A stretch of 5,304 nucleotides of DNA from Gemmatimonadaceae bacterium (GTDB lineage: Bacteria; Gemmatimonadota; Gemmatimonadetes; Gemmatimonadales; Gemmatimonadaceae), in assembly GCA_025453855.1 (NCBI GenBank), contig JALOPO010000193.1, positions 1 through 5,304 of the forward strand, given 5' to 3'. Each line of letters begins with the position of its first letter. The stretch's first letter is position 1. Below are positions 1 to 5,079 of this stretch, in pieces. The notes under the pieces are model-generated. The model worked only from the letters and a program-made list of their open reading frames with translations, was not told the DNA's origin and ran no database searches. The position numbers were made by a program, and so were the translations under genes.

Positions 1-1
1 C

Positions 2-505
2 GACACCTTCGAGACGGCGCTGATCCTCGACCCGAGCGACGATGCGGCCCGCGACGGGCTGGTGGCGGCGCTCGCCAGCGGGGCGCCGCTCACCGGCGCG
101 GTGCTCGGCGCGCTGCGCTGGATCGCGGGGCTCGGCGCGCCGCTGCGCGTGGCGCTGTGGGCGGTGATCGCGACGACGATCGTGGTGCTGGTGGTGCGCG
201 ACGCGGCCACGACGGCGGGACGCGTGATCGCGATGTCGACCGCGACCACGCTCGCGGCGCTGGTGCTCCTGCAGTGGCTCGCGACACCGATGATCGACGC
301 GGTGGCGCTCCTGTCGGCGCGCGGGCGCGAACTCGTGCGCGGCGCGCGCCGACGCACGGCGCTGGCGGCGAGTGCGCTGCTGGTGGCCGGGTGCGCGGTG
401 ACGGCGGCGCTCGTGGCCTGGCACGGCGAGCCCCGCTGGGCGCAGGGCGCGGCGCTCTGCGTGCTCGTGAGCGCGGCGGCGCTGGGGCGCGCCGCGCGCG
501 ACTGA
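2..505 (+). CDS. C-terminal part of a TPR-tailed protein with four membrane segments (5' end outside window)
   Basis: The reading frame is open from the left window edge, so this is the last 167 codons of a longer gene; the GTG at 62 is internal, not a start. The first visible residues (FETALILDPSDDAARDGL, residues 3-20) look like the end of a tetratricopeptide repeat: a helix, then the L-DP-x-x-x-A-R turn. After it come four hydrophobic stretches at about residues 48-66, 76-97, 118-140 and 146-163, with a basic loop (RGARRR) between the second and third. From family memory, a TPR array followed by a W-x-A-x-P motif (here WLATPMID, about residues 92-99) and several C-terminal membrane helices is a recurring uncharacterised architecture in environmental bacteria. 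The protein probably sits in the inner membrane with the TPR part as a protein-binding domain. The precise function is unknown. The gene converges on the decarboxylase gene, with 24 bp between the stop codons. Confidence 0.8.
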   Translation, partial: DTFETALILDPSDDAARDGLVAALASGAPLTGAVLGALRWIAGLGAPLRVALWAVIATTIVVLVVRDAATTAGRVIAMSTATTLAALVLLQWLATPMIDAVALLSARGRELVRGARRRTALAASALLVAGCAVTAALVAWHGEPRWAQGAALCVLVSAAALGRAARD

Positions 506-506
506 C

Positions 507-519
507 GGCGCGGTGCGCC
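507..519. terminator. Short GC hairpin between convergent stop codons
   Basis: GGCGC-ggt-GCGCC forms a 5-bp stem with a 3-nt loop in the 24-bp gap between the two convergent genes, so it could act in either direction. There is no T-tract on either strand and the surrounding DNA is rich in GC alternation. A weak bidirectional terminator is plausible, but such a short hairpin can arise by chance at this base composition. Confidence 0.2.
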
Positions 520-529
520 CGCGCGCGCG

Positions 530-2053
530 TCAGGCCGCGGCGCGGAACGCGTCGAGCAGCGCGGCGAGGTGCGCGTCGGTGGTGAACGGGTTCATGAGCG
601 TAGTGCGGAGCCAGGTGCGCCCGTCGAGCCGCGTCTGCACCGGATAGAAGCGCCCGCCCTCGATCACGCGCTGGCGGAGCCGCGGCTGCAGCGCATCGAG
701 CGCCGCGTCGTCGCGCACCGTGCCGTCGCGCGGCACGTGGCGGAAGACGACGATGTTGCACTGCGGTTCGACGGCGAGCTCGAAGTCGGGGGCGTCGCGG
801 AGCATCGTCGCGAAGCGCGTGGCCAGGTCGGCGGTGCGCGTCACGTACTCGCCCAGGAGCGCCGGCCCGTAGCAGGCGAGCGTCGCGTAGAGCTTGAGCG
901 ACATGAAGCGCTTGGTGCACTCGAAGGTGCGCGAGGCGAGGTCCCACCAGGTGTCGGCGGGATCGTCGGCGAGGAGGTAGCTGGCGTCCTGGGCGAAGGC
1001 GGCGGCGCCGTGGCGTTCGTCGCGGAAGAGGACCGCGGTCACGAGCGCCGGCTGCATGAGCATCTTGTGCGCGTCCCAGACGATCGAGTCGGCGCGCTCG
1101 ATGCCGCGCAGGCGGTGGCGATGGCGCTCGCCGAGCAGGAAGCTCGCGCCGTGCGCCCCGTCGACGTGGAGCCAGAGCCCGCGCGCCTCGCAGATGTCGG
1201 CGATGGCCTCGAGCGGATCGAAGGCGCCGGTGGCGGTGGTGCAGGCGCTGGCGACCACGCCGATCACGCGCACGCCGCGCGCGGTGGCCTCGTCGTGCGC
1301 GGCGACGAGTGCGTCGGGGCGCATGCGATGGTCGGCGTCGACGGGGACGCGGATCGCGCCGTCGCGTCCCCAGCCCATGATGCGCACCGCGCGATCGGCG
1401 CAGTAGTGCGCCTGCTCGCTGACGAGGATCGCGAGCGGTGGGCCGTCGTGCGCGCCATGCGTCCAGGTATCCCAGCCGGCGCGCGCCTGTCGTGCGGCGA
1501 GGAGCGCGGTGAGCGTGGCCAGCGTGCCGCCCGAGGTGAGGACGCCGCCGCTCCCCGAGGGGAGCCCGGCGGTGTCGCAGCACCACCGGATGACGTGCCG
1601 CTCCATGGCGGTCGAGACGGGGCCCATCTCGTAGACGGCGCTCCCGTTGTTGAGCGTGGCCGCGACCAGTTCGCAGAGCGCAGCCAGCGGGAGCACGGGC
1701 GCGACCTGGTGGCCGACGAAGCCCGGGTCGTGGAGGTGCGTGGAGCCCTCGAGCACGCGGGCGAGCATGGCATCGAAGGCGGCCGGCGTGCGCGCGACAT
1801 CGGGCCGCTCCGGGAGCGCGAGCGGCCAGTTCGCGAGCTGCGCGCCGGGGGCGACCCACGGGAGCACGGGGAGCGATGGCGTCTCGGCGCGCGCATCGGC
1901 GAGGAGGGCGGCCAGGCGGTCGACGACCGGTGCGGCGAGCGCGCGGAAGTGGTCCGGGTCGAAGGCGGCCGCGAGCGCGTCGTGCGGTGCCGACGGCGCG
2001 TCCGGGTCGCGGTCGGCGGCGCGGGGCGTGTGGTCGCTGAGCGCGTGCGTCAT
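530..2053 (-). CDS. PLP-dependent group II-type decarboxylase family enzyme, substrate unknown
   Basis: This 507-residue protein belongs to the pyridoxal-phosphate fold type I group that includes glutamate, aromatic amino acid and diaminobutyrate decarboxylases. Visible landmarks are HDPGFVGHQVAP (108-119), the N-N-G-S-x-x-Y-E-M-G-P stretch (135-145), the phosphate-binding TSGGT (173-177), a ring-stacking histidine in EQAHYC (H216), the pyridine-nitrogen aspartate in HVDGAHG (D298), and the Schiff-base lysine in WDAHKM (K330). The length is typical for bacterial group II enzymes. The motif before the lysine is W-D-A-H-K rather than the commoner D-P-H-K or D-F-H-K, which fits a less studied subfamily, so the amino acid substrate cannot be read off. 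A cytoplasmic enzyme releasing CO2 and an amine is the default inference. The ATG at 2053 is used because the next in-frame methionine is at residue 96; the Shine-Dalgarno is poor, with AGGGG about 17 bases upstream. The gene lies 55 bp downstream of the Rrf2 regulator on the same strand, probably in one unit but with a strong hairpin between them. Confidence 0.9.
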   Translation of the reverse strand: MTHALSDHTPRAADRDPDAPSAPHDALAAAFDPDHFRALAAPVVDRLAALLADARAETPSLPVLPWVAPGAQLANWPLALPERPDVARTPAAFDAMLARVLEGSTHLHDPGFVGHQVAPVLPLAALCELVAATLNNGSAVYEMGPVSTAMERHVIRWCCDTAGLPSGSGGVLTSGGTLATLTALLAARQARAGWDTWTHGAHDGPPLAILVSEQAHYCADRAVRIMGWGRDGAIRVPVDADHRMRPDALVAAHDEATARGVRVIGVVASACTTATGAFDPLEAIADICEARGLWLHVDGAHGASFLLGERHRHRLRGIERADSIVWDAHKMLMQPALVTAVLFRDERHGAAAFAQDASYLLADDPADTWWDLASRTFECTKRFMSLKLYATLACYGPALLGEYVTRTADLATRFATMLRDAPDFELAVEPQCNIVVFRHVPRDGTVRDDAALDALQPRLRQRVIEGGRFYPVQTRLDGRTWLRTTLMNPFTTDAHLAALLDAFRAAA

Positions 2054-2079
2054 GCGGACAAGCTAGGCGCCCCTGCCGC

Positions 2080-2106
2080 CGGGGCGGGGCGCGGTGCCCC
2101 GCCCCG
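2080..2106 (-). terminator. Perfect 11-bp GC hairpin between the regulator and decarboxylase genes
   Basis: CGGGGCGGGGC (2080-2090) and GCCCCGCCCCG (2096-2106) are exact inverted complements around a 5-nt loop. The stem starts two bases after the stop codon of the Rrf2 gene, read on the minus strand. No U-run follows on that strand, so it is not a textbook intrinsic terminator. In a genome this GC-rich it may still terminate, attenuate or protect the 3' end of the regulator transcript, lowering read-through into the decarboxylase gene. Confidence 0.5.
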
Positions 2107-2108
2107 CG

Positions 2109-2504
2109 TCAGCGCACGACGTCGGCGACGACGGTGTCGAGGAGGAAGCGGTCGCGCGCCTGGACGACGCGCTTCCACTCGTCGTGGGCACCGCACGGGC
2201 TCGACTCGCTGCAGCGCGCGCGGCCCAGGATGCAGCTGCGGACGATCGCGGTGGGCTCGAAGGCGGTGACGACGTCGGCCAGCCGGATCTTCTCCGGCGC
2301 ACGGGCGAGGCGGAAGCCGCCGGAGCGGCCGCGCACCGAGACGAGGAGCCCTTCCCGCGCGAGCTGGTGGAGGATCTTGGAGAGGTAGTTCCGCGGGACG
2401 CGGACCTTCGAGGCCATGGCGATTGCCGGCACCGCCTCGTCGGGCGGTTGCTGGGCGAGGTAGGTGACGACGCGCAGGGCGTATTCGGCGGTCTGCGAAA
2501 GCAT
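2109..2504 (-). CDS. Rrf2/IscR-family iron-sulfur transcription regulator
   Basis: The protein has 131 residues starting MLSQTAEYALRVVTYLA, the classic Rrf2 opening. A winged helix-turn-helix follows (about 25-67), with the recognition segment VPRNYLSKILHQL (36-48) and the wing signature RGRSGGFRLA (58-67). A dimerisation helix is expected after about residue 75. Cysteines C91, C98 and C104 plus H107 form C-X6-C-X5-C-X2-H. E. coli IscR uses C92, C98, C104 and H107 to hold a [2Fe-2S] cluster, so a cluster-binding sensor of oxygen, nitric oxide, iron or Fe-S status is likely. The IscR residue E43 appears to be replaced by serine (S42), so it may not be a strict IscR orthologue. The frame stays open upstream, but the family start fixes ATG at 2504; the ribosome site is weak (GGA 6 bases upstream). 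The gene is divergent from bchE and heads a minus-strand pair with the decarboxylase, making both its own promoter and bchE natural targets. Which signal it senses is inferred, not visible. Confidence 0.93.
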   Translation of the reverse strand: MLSQTAEYALRVVTYLAQQPPDEAVPAIAMASKVRVPRNYLSKILHQLAREGLLVSVRGRSGGFRLARAPEKIRLADVVTAFEPTAIVRSCILGRARCSESSPCGAHDEWKRVVQARDRFLLDTVVADVVR

Positions 2505-2512
2505 GGCGATCC

Positions 2513-2550
2513 GGTATAGGGGCGTTCCCGAGCCGTTTAGTCTATCGTCA
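2513..2550 (-). promoter_or_regulatory. Candidate promoter and operator patch of the Rrf2 gene
   Basis: On the minus strand, TATACC (2513-2518) matches four of six positions of a -10 hexamer and ends eight bases before the ATG, which would give a very short or absent leader. No good -35 is present at 17 bp. Just upstream lies the 13-mer read on the plus strand as GAGCCGTTTAGTC (2530-2542). It has the spacing of the IscR type 1 site core (GACT-N5-AGTC): the AGTC half is intact and the other half is degenerate. The overlap of promoter-like and operator-like sequence would suit autoregulation, but the match is partial. Confidence 0.25.
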
Positions 2551-2643
2551 GGTTGGCGTTCCGCCACTCGTTCGAGTTCGCGTGATCGGGCGCGCTGTCC
2601 TGCGCCCCGTGCATCGGCGCCCACGCGCCACGCATCGGCACGC

Positions 2644-2663
2644 GCGTCGCGGCGCCGCGACGC
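2644..2663. repeat. 20-bp perfect palindrome upstream of bchE
   Basis: GCGTCGCGGCGCCGCGACGC reads identically on both strands with no spacer. It lies about 195 bp before the bchE ATG and about 140 bp upstream of the regulator ATG. It could be a dimeric regulator operator or a cruciform-forming site, or, if transcribed, a tight hairpin in the bchE leader. High GC raises the chance of such palindromes, but ten consecutive matched pairs are still uncommon in 5 kb. Confidence 0.4.
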
Positions 2664-2850
2664 TGCGCCCCCTCGCCGCGCCGCGCACGGGAAGCTTCCG
2701 CCACAGCCGCGTGAGCGACGACCCCACGCCCCGGTCGGGTCCGCGCCGGCTGGTGGCGACACGGCGCCGGGTGCACCGTGACGCAGCATCCCGCGATGCA
2801 CGGCACGGAATCATCACCGATGGATCAAGTTCAGCGCGCGCCAGCGGCGC

Positions 2851-2855
2851 GAGGG
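2851..2855 (+). promoter_or_regulatory. Shine-Dalgarno supporting the bchE start at 2859
   Basis: GAGGG lies three bases before the ATG at 2859. The spacing is short, but it is the best purine-rich site near any of the in-frame starts (GTG 2778, ATG 2796, ATG 2820, ATG 2859). It agrees with the start expected from the family, whose proteins begin M-R-I-L-x-x-H-P-N-Y-H-S-G-G. Confidence 0.4.
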
Positions 2856-2858
2856 CTC

Positions 2859-4484
2859 ATGCGCATCCTCCTCCTGCACCCCAACTACCACTCCGGCGGG
2901 GCCGAGATCGCCGGGAACTGGCCGCCCGCCTGGGCCGCGTACGTGGCGGGGGCGATCAAGGCGACGGGCGTGGCGGAGGTGCGCTTCATCGACGCGATGA
3001 CCGACCACATCCCGGTGGACACGCTCGAGCCGATGGTGCGCGCGTGGGCCCCCGACGTGGTGATGACGACCGCGATCACGCCCGCGATCTACGAGGCCGA
3101 GGCGCAGCTGAAGATGGTGAAGGCGATCGACCCGCGGATCACGACGGTGCTGGGCGGGATCCACGGGACGTTCATGTACACGCAGGTGCTCACCGAGGCG
3201 CCGTGGATCGACGTGATCGTGCGCGGCGAGGGCGAGATGATCGTGCAGCACCTCGTGCGGGCGCTCGCCGACGGGTCGTTCGCGGCCAACCCCGAGGCGG
3301 TGCGCGGCATCGCGTGGAAGGACGGCGACGTGGTGCGCGCCTCGCCGGCGGAGCCGCCGATCCAGGACCTCGACGCGCTGGTCCCGGACTGGGGAATCCT
3401 CGACTGGTCGAAGTACATCTACATCCCGCTCAACACGCGGGTCGCGGTGCCGAACTTCGCGCGGGGGTGCCCGTTCACCTGCAAGTTCTGCTCGCAGTGG
3501 AAGTTCTGGCGCACCTACCGGACCCGCGACCCGAAGAAGTTCGTGGACGAGATCGAGACGCTGGTGCGCGACCACCAGGTCGGCTTCTTCATCCTCGCCG
3601 ACGAGGAGCCGACGATCAACCGGAAGAAGTTCGTGGCGCTGTGCGAGGAGCTCGTGGCGCGCAACCTCCCCGTGCACTGGGGGATCAACACGCGCGTGAC
3701 CGACATCCTGCGCGACGAGGCGCTCCTCCCGCTCTACCGCAGGGCTGGGCTCGTGCACGTCTCCCTCGGCACCGAGGCGGCGGCGCAGCTCAACCTCGAG
3801 CGGTTCCGCAAGGAGACGACGATCGAGCAGAACAAGAAGGCGATCAAGCTCCTGCAGGCGCAGGGGATCGTGGCCGAGGCGCAGTTCATCGTCGGGATGG
3901 AGAACGAGACGCCGGAGACGATCGAGGAGACGTACCGCATGGCCCGCGACTGGGACGCGGACATGGTGAACTGGAACTGCTACACGCCGTGGCCCTTCTC
4001 GGACCTCTTCCGCGAGCTGGGCGACAAGGTGGAGGTGCACGACTTCAGCAAGTACAACTTCGTGACGCCGATCATCGAGCCCGACTCGATGACGCGCGGC
4101 GACGTGCTGCGCGGGGTGATGCACAACTACCGGCGGTACTACTTCCGGAAGTCGGTGTTCAGCTATCCATGGCAGAAGGACCCGTTCCGCCGGCGCTACC
4201 TGCGGGGGTGCCTGAAGGCCTTCCTGAAGAGCAGCATGCAGCGGCGCTTCTACGACCTGGGGCGGGTGGGCTTCTGGGGGCAGCAGGGCGAGTTCGACTG
4301 GGGCTTCGACGAGAGCCGGACGATCACGACGGCGCAGCAGGAGCAGCTCGCGCTCGTCCCGCTCACGCGCGCCGGCCAGCGCCAGCACGACAAGGCGGCG
4401 CAGGCGGTGATGGCGTGCGGTGGGCGCGACGGCGGCGCCGACGCGAGCGGGCTGGAAGGGACGTCCGCGCCGCCGGGTGCGTGA
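2859..4484 (+). CDS. bchE: Oxygen-independent Mg-protoporphyrin IX monomethyl ester cyclase
   Basis: BchE closes the isocyclic fifth ring of (bacterio)chlorophyll, converting Mg-protoporphyrin IX monomethyl ester to divinyl protochlorophyllide with water-derived oxygen. It uses radical SAM chemistry and depends on cobalamin. The 541-residue protein opens with the family signature HPNYHSGGAEIAGNWPPAW (7-25) in a B12-binding-type domain (about 1-140) that includes VLGGIHGTFMY (97-107). The radical SAM core holds C204-x3-C208-x2-C211 in ARGCPFTCKFCSQWKFWR, followed by FFILADEEPTINR (243-255), WGINTRVTDILRDE (274-287) and VHVSLGTEAAAQL (299-311). The C-terminal third keeps YTPWPF (375-380), FSKYNFVTPI (396-405) and a terminal M-A-C-G-G (518-522), all as in proteobacterial BchE as I recall it. 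It looks intact. ATG 2859 is chosen from the family N-terminus and a GAGGG ribosome site; ATG 2820 would add 13 residues. It is divergent from an Fe-S regulator, so low-oxygen control is likely, but inferred. No other pigment gene is in view. A BchE-like paralogue with another substrate is possible but less likely given the unbroken motif set. Confidence 0.95.
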   Translation: MRILLLHPNYHSGGAEIAGNWPPAWAAYVAGAIKATGVAEVRFIDAMTDHIPVDTLEPMVRAWAPDVVMTTAITPAIYEAEAQLKMVKAIDPRITTVLGGIHGTFMYTQVLTEAPWIDVIVRGEGEMIVQHLVRALADGSFAANPEAVRGIAWKDGDVVRASPAEPPIQDLDALVPDWGILDWSKYIYIPLNTRVAVPNFARGCPFTCKFCSQWKFWRTYRTRDPKKFVDEIETLVRDHQVGFFILADEEPTINRKKFVALCEELVARNLPVHWGINTRVTDILRDEALLPLYRRAGLVHVSLGTEAAAQLNLERFRKETTIEQNKKAIKLLQAQGIVAEAQFIVGMENETPETIEETYRMARDWDADMVNWNCYTPWPFSDLFRELGDKVEVHDFSKYNFVTPIIEPDSMTRGDVLRGVMHNYRRYYFRKSVFSYPWQKDPFRRRYLRGCLKAFLKSSMQRRFYDLGRVGFWGQQGEFDWGFDESRTITTAQQEQLALVPLTRAGQRQHDKAAQAVMACGGRDGGADASGLEGTSAPPGA

Positions 4485-4503
4485 TGCGGTGATCGGTGCC
4501 TGG

Positions 4504-4526
4504 GCCGCCGGTGTGTGTCGGGCGGC
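4504..4526 (+). terminator. Weak hairpin downstream of bchE
   Basis: GCCGCC (4504-4509) and GGCGGC (4521-4526) can pair around an 11-nt loop about 20 bases after the bchE stop. There is no T-run. The much larger palindrome at 4548-4658 is an equally good candidate for ending the bchE transcript. Confidence 0.2.
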
Positions 4527-4547
4527 GGTGCGTGTGGTGGGGTCGTA

Positions 4548-4658
4548 GTGGAACCGCGAAACGCGAAGGACGCGAAGGCAACAGAGAGGACGAACCACGG
4601 CCTGCGCCGTGCACGCCCTTTCGGTTGCCTTCGTGTCCTTCGCGTTTCGCGGTTCCGC
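4548..4658. repeat. Long palindromic intergenic element, copy 1
   Basis: Two 42-bp arms (4548-4589 and 4617-4658) are inverted complements with four mismatches, three of which become G-U pairs in plus-strand RNA. The 27-bp loop carries its own hairpin, CACGGC (4596-4601) against GCCGTG (4606-4611). The left arm contains the tandem-like words CGCGAAGGA and CGCGAAGGCAAC. I recall similar GCGAAGG/GCAAAGG palindromes scattered between genes in several environmental phyla. No transposase gene accompanies it, so if mobile it would need an enzyme encoded elsewhere. It may also end bchE transcription. Confidence 0.85.
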
Positions 4659-4707
4659 TCTGGCCCCTCCCGGGGACGCGAGGGAGGAACCCTGGTGCGA
4701 GACGGGG

Positions 4708-4725
4708 ACCGCGGTGCACCGCGGT
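4708..4725. repeat. 18-bp perfect palindrome built from two ACCGCGGT units
   Basis: ACCGCGGT-GC-ACCGCGGT is palindromic as a whole, and each 8-bp unit is palindromic by itself. It directly abuts and overlaps by three bases the left end of the inverted-repeat element at 4723, and may be part of the same element or its insertion site. Confidence 0.45.
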
Positions 4726-4819
4726 GCCAGGCACCTCTGGCACCGTGGTCCCGGCCCGGGCCCGCGCCGGCCGCCCGCGCCGGGGGCAGAGGTGCCTGGG
4801 GACAGAGGTGCCTGGCACC
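4723..4819. repeat. Inverted-repeat element with GGTGCCAGGCACC ends
   Basis: The left end GGTGCCAGGCACCTCTG (4723-4739) is the exact inverted complement of the right end CAGAGGTGCCTGGCACC (4803-4819), a 17-bp match. Each end contains an almost self-complementary 13-mer. A second copy of CAGAGGTGCCTGG sits at 4787-4799, giving a direct repeat with 16-bp period next to the right end. The core (about 4745-4786) is almost pure G/C. The 97-bp size and nested palindromes resemble REP/BIME-type elements mobilised by Y1-type (RAYT) transposases, but no such gene is visible here. Confidence 0.75.
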
Positions 4820-4849
4820 GGCTGAGGATCGTGTGACGGGAAGCGTCGG

Positions 4850-4961
4850 GCGGCACCGCCCAACGCAAAGGGCGCGAAGGCAACAGAAAGGCGCTCCGCG
4901 GCACGGGCCGTGAGCCGTTCCTTTCCGTTGCCTTCGCGCCCTTTGCGCTGCGCGGTTCCGC
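4850..4961. repeat. Long palindromic intergenic element, copy 2
   Basis: Arms 4850-4891 and 4920-4961 (42 bp each) are inverted complements with four mismatches. The arms match copy 1 at most positions (35 of 42 in the left arm), and the loop again carries an inner hairpin, CACGG (4902-4906) against CCGTG (4908-4912). Three sites that differ between the copies are changed on both arms of each copy, so base pairing is kept. The element lies in the same orientation as copy 1, about 300 bp further on. Confidence 0.85.
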
Positions 4962-5043
4962 GCCACACCCCGAGGCTCCGCGGAGGCCGCGGAAGGCGCG
5001 GACGCCGTGCACGAACGGCTCCCGGCGCGACGGGGCCGCAGGG

Positions 5044-5079
5044 CGGGTAAAATATCACCTCCCTATCGCATTTTGCCCG
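5044..5079. promoter_or_regulatory. AT-rich dyad upstream of the terminal gene
   Basis: CGGGTAAAAT (5044-5053) and ATTTTGCCCG (5070-5079) are inverted complements except for one T:G position, around a 16-nt spacer. The patch is the most AT-rich in the window and lies about 80 bp before the ATG at 5159. TAAAAT (5048-5053) matches five of six -10 positions, but no -35 is evident. It could be a promoter with an operator or a leader hairpin. Confidence 0.35.

Larger units (their letters stand above)
2505..2858. other. Divergent intergenic region between the Rrf2 gene and bchE
   Basis: I see no convincing gene in these 354 bp; the open frames crossing it are composition shadows. It holds a relatively AT-rich patch at about 2531-2556 beside the regulator start, two copies of GCATCGGC 21 bp apart (2611-2618 and 2632-2639), a 20-bp perfect palindrome (2644-2663), and the ribosome site of bchE at the right end. 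The bchE frame is open leftwards to a GTG at 2778, so up to 27 codons of the right end could be translated if an upstream start is used. No clear sigma-70 promoter for bchE, FNR box (TTGAT-N4-ATCAA) or PpsR/CrtJ box (TGT-N12-ACA) was found by eye. Confidence 0.6.

Noticed and set aside
518..529. Alternating GC tract as possible Z-DNA signal
   Set aside because: Short GC alternation is common throughout this window because of base composition, so it is not distinctive.
90..1859. Long minus-strand open frame of 589 codons overlapping the decarboxylase
   Set aside because: Its translation is arginine-, alanine- and proline-rich low-complexity text with no family motif, while the overlapping frame 530-2053 has a full PLP-enzyme motif set. 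It is a GC-composition shadow.
569..2269. Plus-strand open frame of 566 codons antisense to the decarboxylase and regulator
   Set aside because: It crosses two well-supported genes and their gap, has no recognisable domain, and shows the composition of an antisense shadow.
2824..2828. Possible FNR half site ATCAA before bchE
   Set aside because: The matching TTGAT half at the right spacing is absent, and a lone five-base half site carries no weight.
2582..4492. Plus-strand open frame of 636 codons overlapping bchE in another frame
   Set aside because: The product is repetitive Arg/Gly/Ala-rich sequence; bchE in the other frame is unmistakable.
4548..4961. CRISPR array in the repeat region
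   Set aside because: The repeats are inverted palindromic arms with different internal loops, not short direct repeats with regular unique spacers, and no cas gene is present.
2814..5012. Minus-strand open frame of 732 codons antisense to bchE and running through the repeats
   Set aside because: It spans both a real gene and non-coding palindromes, which a true gene would not be expected to do, and has no motif.
5055..5063. ATCACCTCC identical to the 16S rRNA 3' end, and a perfect GGAGGTGAT on the minus strand
   Set aside because: No start codon lies at a usable distance on the minus strand and no rRNA sequence surrounds it; a nine-base match is most likely chance.
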